From positions 28,155 through 92,154 of the forward strand of contig NZ_NFMA01000011.1 in assembly GCF_002161175.1 (NCBI RefSeq): a stretch of 64,000 nucleotides of DNA. The letters run 5' to 3'. This document shows, in pieces, positions 1 to 7,793 of the stretch (positions within the stretch are counted from its first letter, which is position 1; every line of letters starts with the position of its first letter). Below the pieces are notes generated by a model, which ran no database searches, was not told the origin of the DNA, and saw only the letters and a program-made list of their open reading frames with translations. The DNA is from Flavonifractor sp. An100. GTDB taxonomy: Bacteria; Bacillota; Clostridia; Oscillospirales; Oscillospiraceae. Position numbers and translations under genes: made by a program.

Positions 1-109
1 TTGAAAGTGCGCCCTTTTTGTTTCTTGCAGGCGGACTGAGCAGAGAACAAAGACGTGTGTTTCGCATACGTCTATGTATATTATTTGAAAGCAGGGAGTG
101 TAAACGGTA
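1..109. other. Upstream region of the dehydrogenase operon
   Basis: No gene is recognised here. The stretch ends in a purine-rich ribosome site (AGGGAGTG, about 93-100) that serves the ATG at 110. No convincing -35/-10 pair was found, so the operon promoter or an upstream co-transcribed gene may lie outside the window. Confidence 0.5.
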
Positions 110-439
110 ATGAGAATTGTAGAGCATCCCATACTGGACGAGCTGGACACCTCAAAAAAGGTGACCATCTACTGTGATGGCCAACCCATTGAGGCGTTGG
201 AGGGGGAGCCCGTTGCGTCGGCACTGATGAACGCAGGAATACGCTCCTTCCGCACCACTCAGAAGAGGAAGGAAAAGCGGGGAATTTTCTGCGCGATCGG
301 CCGGTGCACCGACTGCATGATGATTGTGGACGGGGTTCCCAATACACGCACCTGTGTCACCATTGTTCGGGATGGAATGCAGGTAAAGACCCAGGAGGGA
401 CTGGGGTCCTTTGAGGAGAAGAAGGGGGAAGACAAGTGA
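110..439 (+). CDS. (2Fe-2S)-binding subunit, HcnA-like
   Basis: This 109-residue protein carries a plant-type [2Fe-2S] cysteine pattern: Cys61, Cys66, Cys69 and Cys82, in the context GRCTDC and later TRTC. Such small proteins are the electron-transfer subunit of membrane or soluble amino-acid, opine and hydroxyproline dehydrogenases, for example HcnA and OoxA N-terminal regions. It is the first gene of a tight operon and its stop overlaps the GTG start of the next gene. It probably passes electrons between the two flavoprotein subunits encoded downstream. The substrate cannot be read from the sequence. Confidence 0.85.
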   Translation: MRIVEHPILDELDTSKKVTIYCDGQPIEALEGEPVASALMNAGIRSFRTTQKRKEKRGIFCAIGRCTDCMMIVDGVPNTRTCVTIVRDGMQVKTQEGLGSFEEKKGEDK

Positions 440-1557
440 AGATTAAGGAAGTGGACGTAGCTGTCGTCGGCGCCGGCTCGGCTGGCCTGAGTGCGGCCTA
501 TCAGGCGGCCTCTGCTGGGGCCAAGGTGCTGGTGCTGGATGAGAACCACCGTCCCGGTGGACAGCTGTTTAAGCAGATCCACAAGTTCTTTGGTTCCCGG
601 GCCCATCAGGCAGGGACCCGCGGCTTTGTGATTGGCCAGCATCTGCTGGACCGGGTGCAGGAGAGCGGCGCTGAGGTGTGGCTGGACACGCTGGTCTACG
701 GTATGCAGAAGGACTGCGCTCTGGGCGTGATCCATGAGGGCCAGCACTGGGTGGTCAAGGCCAAGAAGGTTATTGTAGCCACCGGAGCCAAAGAGAACTA
801 CTTAGCCTTCCCCGGCAGCACTCTCCCGGGCGTGATGGGCGCCGGCGCGGCACAGACCATGATCAATGTCAACCGTGTGCTCCCCGGCCAGCGGGTTTTG
901 ATGCTGGGCTCGGGCAACGTGGGCCTGATCGTCTCCTACCAGCTGATGCAGGCGGGCGCCGAGGTGGTGGCCCTGGTGGAAGCGGCCCCCAACATTGGCG
1001 GCTACGGCGTCCACGCCGGCAAGATCCGCCGGGCGGGCGTTCCCGTCTATGTCAGCCATACCATCAAAGAGATCCGGGGCAAGGACCAGGTGGAGCAGGT
1101 GGAGATCGTCCAGGTGGACAGCAAGTTCCAGCCCGTTCCCGGCACGGAGCAGGTATTTGATGTGGATACGGTGTGCTTGGCAGTTGGTCTGAATCCCATG
1201 ACGGAACTGATCTGGATGGCGGGCTGCGAGTTCTGCTTCATCCCCGCCTTTGGCGGACATGTCCCCCTTCATGACGAGAATATGGAGACCACGGTGCCTG
1301 GCCTGTATGTGGCGGGCGACGTGACGGGCGTAGAGGAGGCCTCCTCGGCCATGGAGGAGGGCAACCTGGCGGGTGTTTCCGCGGCCCAGGCGCTGGGCCT
1401 GCTGACCCAGGAGGAGGCGGAAGCCAAGAAGGGAGAAATCCGTGCCCGGTTGGATATCCTGCGTTCCGGTATGTTTGGAGAGAAGCGCCGCACGGCGAAG
1501 CTCTCTCAGCTCAAGAGCATGGAGGAGTATCAGCTGAAGAAAGGTGGGGCCGTGTAA
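436..1557 (+). CDS. FAD/NAD-dependent oxidoreductase, HcnB-like
   Basis: The 373-residue protein has an N-terminal FAD-binding GxGxxG (GAGSAG, residues 12-17), a second dinucleotide fold (GSGNVG, about 158-163) and a C-terminal FAD motif with AGD near residue 292. This two-dinucleotide-domain architecture is that of HcnB, OoxA and related dehydrogenase alpha subunits. Translation starts at GTG 436, overlapping the previous stop by 3 nt, which implies coupling. It lacks the long C-terminal cysteine-rich region seen in some relatives; that role may be taken by the separate 4Fe-4S and BFD-like proteins that follow. Confidence 0.88.
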   Translation: MKIKEVDVAVVGAGSAGLSAAYQAASAGAKVLVLDENHRPGGQLFKQIHKFFGSRAHQAGTRGFVIGQHLLDRVQESGAEVWLDTLVYGMQKDCALGVIHEGQHWVVKAKKVIVATGAKENYLAFPGSTLPGVMGAGAAQTMINVNRVLPGQRVLMLGSGNVGLIVSYQLMQAGAEVVALVEAAPNIGGYGVHAGKIRRAGVPVYVSHTIKEIRGKDQVEQVEIVQVDSKFQPVPGTEQVFDVDTVCLAVGLNPMTELIWMAGCEFCFIPAFGGHVPLHDENMETTVPGLYVAGDVTGVEEASSAMEEGNLAGVSAAQALGLLTQEEAEAKKGEIRARLDILRSGMFGEKRRTAKLSQLKSMEEYQLKKGGAV

Positions 1558-1558
1558 G

Positions 1559-2071
1559 ATGGAAGGCGTAAAGTATACAGGAATTCCTTCCGCCGAGGAG
1601 CTGGCGAACTGCCCGGGCAGACCCAGCGAGGAGCGGATGAAGAAGGGCCGCGTGGCCTGCGTGGAGTGCGTGCAGGAGATCCCCTGCAACCCCTGTGAGG
1701 GTATCTGTCCCTTCCACGCCATTACCGTTGGGGATCAGATCACCAATCTGCCCCATCTGGACGAGAGCAAGTGTACGGGCTGCGGCCTGTGTGTGGCCAA
1801 CTGCCCCGGTCTGGCTATTTTTGTGGTGGATAAATCTCTGGACGGCGGCCAGGGGACGGTGGACTTCCCCTTTGAGTATCTGCCCCTGCCCCAGAAGGGG
1901 GACGAGGTGGACGCTGTGGGCCGGGACGGCCAGTTTGTGTGCAAGGGAACTGTGATGGCGGTGACCAAGGCCAAGAACTACGGCGGAACGGCTGTGGTGC
2001 GGCTGAAGGTGCCGGTGGAATATGTGGACCAGGTACGCAGCATGAAGCGGCTGCCTCGGGACGTGGGCTAA
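1559..2071 (+). CDS. 4Fe-4S dicluster ferredoxin-like protein
   Basis: The protein is 170 residues from ATG 1559. It contains an unusual first cysteine group (Cys34, 37, 43, 46, 50) and a classical second group CxxCxxCxxxCP (Cys72, 75, 78, 82). The C-terminal 80 residues lack cysteines except one and resemble a small beta domain. It is likely an electron carrier linking the HcnB-like subunit to a ferredoxin or quinone pool. GTG 1544 in the same frame is an alternative start, but it lies inside the upstream gene and ATG 1559 has a purine-rich site ahead of it (AAAGGTGG). Confidence 0.82.
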   Translation: MEGVKYTGIPSAEELANCPGRPSEERMKKGRVACVECVQEIPCNPCEGICPFHAITVGDQITNLPHLDESKCTGCGLCVANCPGLAIFVVDKSLDGGQGTVDFPFEYLPLPQKGDEVDAVGRDGQFVCKGTVMAVTKAKNYGGTAVVRLKVPVEYVDQVRSMKRLPRDVG

Positions 2072-2089
2072 GAAGGGGGACGAAACACC

Positions 2090-2368
2090 ATGAGTGAGAA
2101 GGATGAACTGATTATCTGCCGGTGCCAGGAGGTCACCCAGGGGGAGATCCTGGAGGCCATCGCAGACGGAGCGACCAGCGTGGACGGCGTGAAGCGGCGT
2201 ACCCGGGCCTGCATGGGCCTGTGCCAGGGCAAGACCTGCGGCAGATTGGTGCAAAATATTGTGGCCCGGGAGACGGGCCAGGCCCCCGCGGATGTACTTC
2301 CCCAGAAGAGCCGTATGCCGGCGCGGCCGGTAAAACTCGGGGCGTTTGGAGGGTCTGAGGATGTATGA
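2090..2368 (+). CDS. BFD-like (2Fe-2S)-binding protein
   Basis: The 92-residue product begins with CRC (Cys10 and Cys12) followed by Cys41 and Cys45, the spacing of the bacterioferritin-associated ferredoxin-like [2Fe-2S] domain. In HcnB-type and NasB/NirB-type enzymes this domain is often fused to the flavoprotein; here it is a separate polypeptide. It sits between the ferredoxin-like protein and the DAO-type flavoprotein, and its 3' end overlaps the next start by 8 nt. A role in intramolecular electron transfer within one dehydrogenase complex is inferred. Confidence 0.82.
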   Translation: MSEKDELIICRCQEVTQGEILEAIADGATSVDGVKRRTRACMGLCQGKTCGRLVQNIVARETGQAPADVLPQKSRMPARPVKLGAFGGSEDV

Positions 2369-3527
2369 TGTAATTGTAGTAGGCGGCGGTATCATTGGCT
2401 GTTCCGTAGCTTGGCAGCTGTCCAAGCTGGAGAAGAAGGTGCTGGTGATCGAACGGACCGACGTGGCCAGCGGCTCTGCCGGTGCCACCGACGGCGTGGT
2501 GGGTTATCATACCAAGAAGCCCGGCGTGCAGCTGGATCTGGCCGTACAATCCATTGAGATGTTCAAGACCCTGGGCCAGGAGCTGGGCATGGATGTGGAG
2601 TACGAACTAAATGCTGGCGGTCTGCAGCCGGTGGAGGACAAGGAACAGTGGGATATGCTCTCGGCTATGGTGGAGGAGCAGCGCAAGAGCGGCGTGGACA
2701 TCCGAATGATCTCCGCCGAGGAGGCCTGTGCCATTGAGCCCAACCTGAGCAAGGATATTTATGGCGCGTTGTATTCTCCCACCAGCGGAAAGGTGAACCC
2801 GCTGAATCTGACGGTAGCCTATGCCCGCGCGGCCAAGAAGCTGGGCGCGGAGATCATGACCAATACCGAAGTCACCGGCTTTATCATTGAGGACGGCCGG
2901 TGTAAGGGTGTTATGACCTCTAAGGGCGAGTTCCGGGCGGACGCGGTGGTCAACGCCTGCGGCTCCTGGGCGGGGAAGGTGGCCAAGCTGGCCGGCCTGG
3001 ATCTGCCCATCAAGCCCAGAAAGGGTCAGCTGGCGGTCACGGAGCCCATCGGCCCCTATCTCAAGGCCACCGTCCAGTGTGCCCGGTACAATGTGATCAA
3101 ATTCCGTCCTGAGACCATCAAGGACCAGACGGTGCTGAAGCTGGGCGCCTCCCTGAGCATTGAGCAGACGGAGAATGGCGGTCTGATCATTGGCGGCACC
3201 CGTGAGTTTGTGGACTACGAGGGCGAGAACACCTTCGAAGGCATTGAGGCCATGATGCAGCGGGCGGTGCGGTTCTTCCCCGCCCTGAAGGACGTGAGCG
3301 TGATCCGTTTCTTCTCTGGCTTCCGGCCCTATACCCCGGACGGCCTGTCCCTGATGGGTGAGGTAAAGACCCTGCCGGGCTTCTATATGGCGGCCGGCCA
3401 TGAGGGCGACGGTATTGCCCTGTCTCCCATAACCGGCAAGCTGATGGCGGAGCTGATTGTCTACGGCAAGTGCTCCTACGACATCTCCGACTTCAGCCCC
3501 AACCGTTTCCTGACGGAGGAGGGTTAA
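2361..3527 (+). CDS. DAO-family FAD-dependent oxidoreductase, HcnC-like
   Basis: The 388-residue protein has an N-terminal Rossmann motif (VVGGGIIGCSVA, near residues 6-17) and the D-amino-acid oxidase fold through the C-terminus, with a conserved GHEGDGIALSP segment near the end. Relatives are the beta subunits of sarcosine oxidase, HcnC, OoxB and D-hydroxyproline dehydrogenase, which oxidise the C-N bond of secondary or D-amino acids. ATG 2361 is chosen because GGAGGG at 2348-2353 precedes it at proper distance; TTG 2346 is less likely. It is probably the catalytic subunit of the complex encoded by 110-3527. Confidence 0.87.
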   Translation: MYDVIVVGGGIIGCSVAWQLSKLEKKVLVIERTDVASGSAGATDGVVGYHTKKPGVQLDLAVQSIEMFKTLGQELGMDVEYELNAGGLQPVEDKEQWDMLSAMVEEQRKSGVDIRMISAEEACAIEPNLSKDIYGALYSPTSGKVNPLNLTVAYARAAKKLGAEIMTNTEVTGFIIEDGRCKGVMTSKGEFRADAVVNACGSWAGKVAKLAGLDLPIKPRKGQLAVTEPIGPYLKATVQCARYNVIKFRPETIKDQTVLKLGASLSIEQTENGGLIIGGTREFVDYEGENTFEGIEAMMQRAVRFFPALKDVSVIRFFSGFRPYTPDGLSLMGEVKTLPGFYMAAGHEGDGIALSPITGKLMAELIVYGKCSYDISDFSPNRFLTEEG

Positions 3528-3537
3528 TTACAGCAGC

Positions 3538-3581
3538 GGCCGGGTGCGGGGCCCCGCGCAAGCGCTGATCTACACCCGGCC
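3538..3581 (+). other. Intercistronic hairpin
   Basis: A 9-bp perfect inverted repeat (GGCCGGGTG at 3538-3546, CACCCGGCC at 3573-3581) encloses a GC-rich inner stretch that can itself pair. No T-run follows, so it is more likely an mRNA stability or attenuation element between the dehydrogenase block and the permease gene than a full terminator. Confidence 0.55.
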
Positions 3582-3626
3582 CGTTGAGCTTAAGAACAAG
3601 TGAATATGTGAATGGGAGGGAAAACT

Positions 3627-5045
3627 ATGCTGAAAGTTGTAGTAGCCATCGCCCTGTTGCTGGCGGTCACTTTGTGCAAAAAGATCCCTGGCATCGGCGG
3701 GAAGATCAATATTGCCCTGCTGCTGACCGGCGCGGTTACCATGCTGCTGGGAGGATTTTTCAATCCGGCGGACTGGGTATATGCGTTTGTAGACGGTTTG
3801 AACCGCATGGGCTGGATTATGGCGCTGTCCATTGCCGGAGCGCTTTTTGCCGAGATATCCGTACGTATCGGGACGATGGACACCATCATTGGCGCGATGA
3901 CGGCAAAGTTTAGCCACCGTCCCAGGATCCTGGTGTTCTGCATTTTGTTTGCCCTGCTGATTTCCGGTTCCCTGTTGGGAGACGCTATTGCCGCCTCCAC
4001 AGTAATCGGCATGCTGACCATCGGTATCTTGGTCTCCATGAATCTCTCCTTTGAAAAAATCGCTGCCATTATTGTCATGGGCGCTGCCACTGGTTCCATT
4101 ATGCCCCCCATGACCCAGGCCCTGGCCCTGTCCTCCACTCTGGTGAATACGGATCCTGACCCGGTTATTACGATCGGTTATGTTACGGTAGGCTGTGTAT
4201 TTGTAGTTGTCGCCATATACAGCATGCTGTTTCTCGTCAAGAAAGAAAATGTGGCGGGCGCCAACGGTATGGTGCAGATTAAACACATGGACAAACCGGC
4301 GGGGGAGATTTTAAAACAAAATTGGAAGTCCTTGATTCCCGTTTGCTTTTTGATCCTTGTGGTATTGCTGCGTACCGTCAATATCCCCGGCCTGTCGGTG
4401 GATCTGGGCCCCACCATCCTCAAGAGCATTACATTCCTTACCGTGGGCGGTGAAGTGGTTTCCCTGTATGACTGGCTGGCGGGAATCACAATCTTGAACG
4501 GCCTGACAAACGGAATTGTGCTGTCCATCTTCTGCGCGATTGCCATTACCTTCTTCTTTAAGGAGGTACGCCAGAATGCGGGGGTCATCTTTAAGGAAGG
4601 CTTGTCCAAGGTATCCACGACTCTGATTCTCCAGGTGTGCTGTTCCTTCATGTTGGGCAGCTTCTACTATGCCGGTTCCATTGACGCAGTGTCTCAGTTC
4701 ACCCAGAACCTGGATCCCAATGTGTTGAAGATCGGTGGCGCGGCGGCTATGCTGCTGATGGGTATGCTTACCGGTTCCCAGTCCACCACCCAGAACGTGG
4801 TATTCTCCTTCTTTGGCCCGTCCCTGTTGGCTGCGGGCGTAACCCCTGTGTTCGCCGCTGTGGCGGGCGCTCATCTGGCCGCCGGTGGCCAGGGAATGCC
4901 CCCGGCCGACCTGACCACCTTTGTGGTCTGCGGTATGATTGGCTCCATGTACAGCCGGAAGGTGGACCCGGTAAAGGCTATGCTCTATTGTATGCCCATG
5001 AGTATTTCCCTAGCTATTGTGGGCATGGTCTTCCTTTACATATGA
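3627..5045 (+). CDS. Ion-transporter-superfamily permease (TRAP large-subunit/DctM-like)
   Basis: This 472-residue protein is hydrophobic throughout with roughly a dozen predicted membrane segments. It has two repeated re-entrant-like regions, one around the MGAATGSIMPPMTQ stretch and one around AGAHLAAGGQGMPP, the pattern of ion-transporter-superfamily carriers such as DctM and related organic-anion symporters. No small TRAP subunit or binding protein is adjacent, so it may work as a single-component carrier. ATG 3627 follows GGAGGG at 3615-3620. Its place in the operon suggests that it imports the substrate of the dehydrogenase. The exact family is uncertain. Confidence 0.72.
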   Translation: MLKVVVAIALLLAVTLCKKIPGIGGKINIALLLTGAVTMLLGGFFNPADWVYAFVDGLNRMGWIMALSIAGALFAEISVRIGTMDTIIGAMTAKFSHRPRILVFCILFALLISGSLLGDAIAASTVIGMLTIGILVSMNLSFEKIAAIIVMGAATGSIMPPMTQALALSSTLVNTDPDPVITIGYVTVGCVFVVVAIYSMLFLVKKENVAGANGMVQIKHMDKPAGEILKQNWKSLIPVCFLILVVLLRTVNIPGLSVDLGPTILKSITFLTVGGEVVSLYDWLAGITILNGLTNGIVLSIFCAIAITFFFKEVRQNAGVIFKEGLSKVSTTLILQVCCSFMLGSFYYAGSIDAVSQFTQNLDPNVLKIGGAAAMLLMGMLTGSQSTTQNVVFSFFGPSLLAAGVTPVFAAVAGAHLAAGGQGMPPADLTTFVVCGMIGSMYSRKVDPVKAMLYCMPMSISLAIVGMVFLYI

Positions 5046-5058
5046 CGAAAAAGGAGGC

Positions 5059-5763
5059 ATGTGTGCAGTAGCCATGGGAACGCAAGGTGAATTGGGTATT
5101 TTAATGTTGGACACTCAGTTCCCCCGCATCCCGGGGGATGTGGGCAATGCTGAGACCTTTTCCTTCCCCGTGCGGAAGCACATGGTAAAAAACGCCTACA
5201 CCAGGCGTGTGGTGCTGGAGGGAGACACCTCCCTGCTGGAGCCCTTTCTCCAGGCGGCGGAGCAGCTTCAGGCGGAGGGTGTGAGCGCCATTACCACCAG
5301 CTGCGGCTTTTTGGCCATGTTCCAGAAGGAACTGGCGGCGCGGGTGCACATACCTGTGTTTGCCTCCTCCCTGCTGCAAGTGGGACTTGTGGGCCGGGAG
5401 CTGCCTGAGGGGCAGTGTGTGGGGATTATGACCGCGGATAGCCGAAATCTGGACCACCGCCACTTCCGGGGAGTGGGGATCGAGGACATTCCCAAGGTGG
5501 TATACGGGATGGAAGGGACTCACTTCCACCATATCTTTGTGGAAGATACCACCGACCTGGATGTGGAGTTGGCCCGCCAAAATATGGTGGATGTGGCCCA
5601 ACGCATGGTGAAGGAGCATCCGGAAGTGGGGGCAATTGTGTTTGAGTGTACCAATATGCCTCCCTATGCCGACGCGGTGTCCGCAGCAGTAGGCCGTCCG
5701 GTCTATGATATCACCACGCTGGCCAATTACATGATGTCCAGCCTAGGACCCAGAAACTTTTGA
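5059..5763 (+). CDS. Aspartate/glutamate/hydantoin racemase-family protein
   Basis: The 234-residue protein carries the two catalytic-cysteine regions of the Asp/Glu racemase superfamily: TSCGF in the N-terminal half and FECTNMPPY in the C-terminal half. It is the last gene of the operon and is followed by a strong terminator. It may interconvert enantiomers so that the DAO-type enzyme receives its D- or L-substrate; this is inference. The start is unclear: ATG 5059 lies only 1 nt after AAGGAGG while ATG 5074 lies 16 nt after it. 5059 was kept because relatives usually have 10-15 residues before the first strand. Confidence 0.8.
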   Translation: MCAVAMGTQGELGILMLDTQFPRIPGDVGNAETFSFPVRKHMVKNAYTRRVVLEGDTSLLEPFLQAAEQLQAEGVSAITTSCGFLAMFQKELAARVHIPVFASSLLQVGLVGRELPEGQCVGIMTADSRNLDHRHFRGVGIEDIPKVVYGMEGTHFHHIFVEDTTDLDVELARQNMVDVAQRMVKEHPEVGAIVFECTNMPPYADAVSAAVGRPVYDITTLANYMMSSLGPRNF

Positions 5764-5794
5764 TTTGGATGGATTCCATTTTATCTGACAAATG

Positions 5795-5845
5795 AAAACC
5801 AGGACCAGCGCCTCCAGATGGGGTGCCGGTCCTGGTTTTGTTTTC
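5795..5845 (+). terminator. Terminator, likely bidirectional
   Basis: A perfect 12-bp stem (AAAACCAGGACC, 5795-5806, with GGTCCTGGTTTT, 5828-5839) is followed by GTTTT. The A-rich left arm makes it usable from both strands. It ends the 110-5763 operon and lies at the 3' side of the minus-strand remnant at 5848. Confidence 0.85.
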
Positions 5846-5847
5846 GG

Positions 5848-6291
5848 TTATTGAGTGTTCTGGTGGTGGCCGCCCTGCCAGCCGTTGCCCTGGCCGCTGC
5901 CCCAACCACCGCCTGAGCCTTGGGATGGGCCATGCTGGTTGCCGGAGCCGCCCCCCTGCCCGATGCCCGTCCATGGATCACGGCCGGAGGAGTGGGCTGA
6001 CAGCCAGTCCCGCAGCTCCCGCATGGTCATCTCCTGCACCTGTTCAGGTGTGAGACTGGGGTCCAGCTCCTGGGCCAAGAGGTAGAGACGATATTTCCCG
6101 TAGGAGAGGCCCACGCTGTGGGCTTGGGATACCTCCTCCATGGGTACGGCGCAGCAGTAGGTGTTGGAGCGGCCTGCGGTGCAGGACTCCAGAGTGGCCA
6201 GCAGCTCCTGGGACTGGACAGGGTCGCTGCCCACCACAGACAGGGAGAGCACCTCATCCTGCTCCAGGTAGCCGAGGATAGTGGGCTTCAC
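5848..6291 (-). pseudogene. Remnant of an RsgI-like anti-sigma factor
   Basis: The 147-codon minus-strand frame resembles the C-terminal half of RsgI-type anti-sigma proteins: a YLEQDEVLSLSV strand, then AHSVGLSYGKYRLYLLAQELDP, then a helix MTMRELRDWL, then a glycine/glutamine-rich low-complexity tail of about 45 residues. It opens at GTG 6291, directly after an in-frame TAA and without a ribosome site. The N-terminal sigma-binding domain, the membrane segment and any adjacent sigma-I gene are missing. It is therefore best read as a decayed 3' fragment. A short functional protein cannot be fully excluded. Confidence 0.6.
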
Positions 6292-6416
6292 TTATGATAC
6301 GATTCAGAACCGCCCATCCATTCAGATTGGAAAAATTTTATGGTCAGTGGGTTTCAAGGGCTTTCTATTATTGTAGTACGGAATGGAGCCGAAGGCAATT
6401 CCGGGATAAAAAAGGA

Positions 6417-6445
6417 TTGACAAGGAGGGAGGGAATCCTTACTCT
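6417..6445 (+). promoter_or_regulatory. Promoter of pfkA
   Basis: TTGACA at 6417-6422 is followed by a 17-bp spacer and TACTCT at 6440-6445. The -35 is perfect; the -10 is weak but well placed. It stands about 45 nt before the pfkA start. Confidence 0.55.
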
Positions 6446-6490
6446 TGAAGTAGCAATTTTGACTTGTTGTAAGAGGAAGGAGCGATCGTC

Positions 6491-7564
6491 ATGAAAAAGC
6501 GTGTGGGAATATTGACCTCTGGGGGCGACTGCCCGGGGCTGAACGCCACCATCCGCGGGGTGGCCAAGGCCCTATATCAGCGGATGGGAGAGAATGTGGA
6601 GATCATCGGCATCTCCAACGGCTACTCCGGCCTGATCAGCGGAGAGTGGCGGGTCATGCGCCGGGACGAATTTTCCGGCATCTTGACTGTGGGCGGCACC
6701 ATATTGGGCACCAAGCGTACCCCTTTTAAGCTGATGCGGGTGGAAGAGGGCGGCGTGGACAAGGTGGAGGCCATGAAGAAAAACTATAAGGAGATGCGCC
6801 TGGACTGTCTGCTCTGCCTGGGGGGGAACGGCACCCATAAAACCGCCAACCTGTTGTCCCAGGAAGGCTTGAATATCATTGGCCTGCCCAAGACCATTGA
6901 CAACGACATCTACGGCACGGATGTGACCTTCGGCTTCCATTCGGCGGTGGATATCGCCACCGAGGCCATTGACCGGGTCCACACCACCGCCGGCAGCCAC
7001 AGCCGTTGCATGGTGGTGGAGCTGATGGGCAATAAGGCCGGATGGCTGACGCTGTACGCAGGCATCGCCGGGGGAGCGGACATCATTCTCATCCCCGAGC
7101 TGCCCTATACCATTGAGAATGTGTGTGCGGCCATTGAAAAGCGGGCGTCCCAGGGAAAATCCTTCTCCATCCTGGCGGTGGCAGAGGGCGCGATGGATGC
7201 CAAAGAGGCCCGGATGAAGAGAAAGGAACGCATGGCCAAGCGGGCCGAGGAGGGGTATACCACTGCCACCAACCGCATTGCGAAGGACATAGAACGCATT
7301 ACGGGTATTGAGACCCGTGTGTGCGTCCCGGGCCATATGCAGCGGGGCGGGAGCCCCTCGCCCTACGACCGGGTGTTGGCCACACAGTTTGGCTCCTACG
7401 CGGCCAAAATGGTGTCGGACGAGAACTATGGCATTACCGTGGCCATGAAAAATAACCACGTGGGAGAAAACAAGCTGGAGGACATAGCGGGTAAGAGCCG
7501 GCTGGTCCCGGAAGGGCATGGCATGCTGGAGGTAGCCCGGCGAATGGGAATCTCCATGGGCTGA
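6491..7564 (+). CDS. pfkA: 6-phosphofructokinase
   Basis: This 357-residue enzyme phosphorylates fructose 6-phosphate to fructose 1,6-bisphosphate in glycolysis. Visible motifs are SGGDCPGLNA (residues 10-19), PKTIDND (133-139) and PGHMQRGG near 300. The donor-site motif is GGNG (111-114), where ATP-dependent enzymes usually have GGDG and PPi-dependent ones GGDD. The Lys in PKT is also typical of PPi-type or atypical ATP-type enzymes rather than the classical PGT. The phosphate donor is therefore open. AAGGAG stands about 8 nt before ATG 6491. The gene appears monocistronic. Confidence 0.92.
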   Translation: MKKRVGILTSGGDCPGLNATIRGVAKALYQRMGENVEIIGISNGYSGLISGEWRVMRRDEFSGILTVGGTILGTKRTPFKLMRVEEGGVDKVEAMKKNYKEMRLDCLLCLGGNGTHKTANLLSQEGLNIIGLPKTIDNDIYGTDVTFGFHSAVDIATEAIDRVHTTAGSHSRCMVVELMGNKAGWLTLYAGIAGGADIILIPELPYTIENVCAAIEKRASQGKSFSILAVAEGAMDAKEARMKRKERMAKRAEEGYTTATNRIAKDIERITGIETRVCVPGHMQRGGSPSPYDRVLATQFGSYAAKMVSDENYGITVAMKNNHVGENKLEDIAGKSRLVPEGHGMLEVARRMGISMG

Positions 7565-7642
7565 GCATAGTCCCCTCCTGGAAGGTTGCCGTAGTCATTC
7601 CGGCCCGGCAGCTTGCATCGTGGGAAACCAAATTAAGGATAA

Positions 7643-7672
7643 GGGAGCGCCTAACAGATGGGCGCTCCCTTT
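7643..7672 (+). terminator. Terminator of pfkA
   Basis: A 9-bp stem (GGGAGCGCC 7643-7651 with GGCGCTCCC about 7660-7669) is followed by a short T-rich tail. It is nearly the same hairpin as the one after pta at 26912. Confidence 0.8.
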
Positions 7673-7696
7673 GTTATCCCCCCGGGTTTTCCCCTC

Positions 7697-7725
7697 TTTA
7701 CCCCTGGGCATATTTTTGATATAGT
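7697..7725 (+). promoter_or_regulatory. Promoter of the GH3 glucosidase gene
   Basis: TTTACC (7697-7702), a 17-bp spacer and TATAGT (7720-7725) form a good vegetative promoter about 70 nt upstream of ATG 7794. Confidence 0.6.
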
Positions 7726-7793
7726 AACAAAAACAAGGGATATCAACTTGGTGCCAACCACAATGGCCAAATCAAGCGGAAGGGAGCAAGCCC

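Noticed and set aside
6294..6494. 66-codon plus-strand frame upstream of pfkA
   Set aside because: It covers the pfkA promoter, has no ribosome site and no recognisable domain; it ends on top of the pfkA start.
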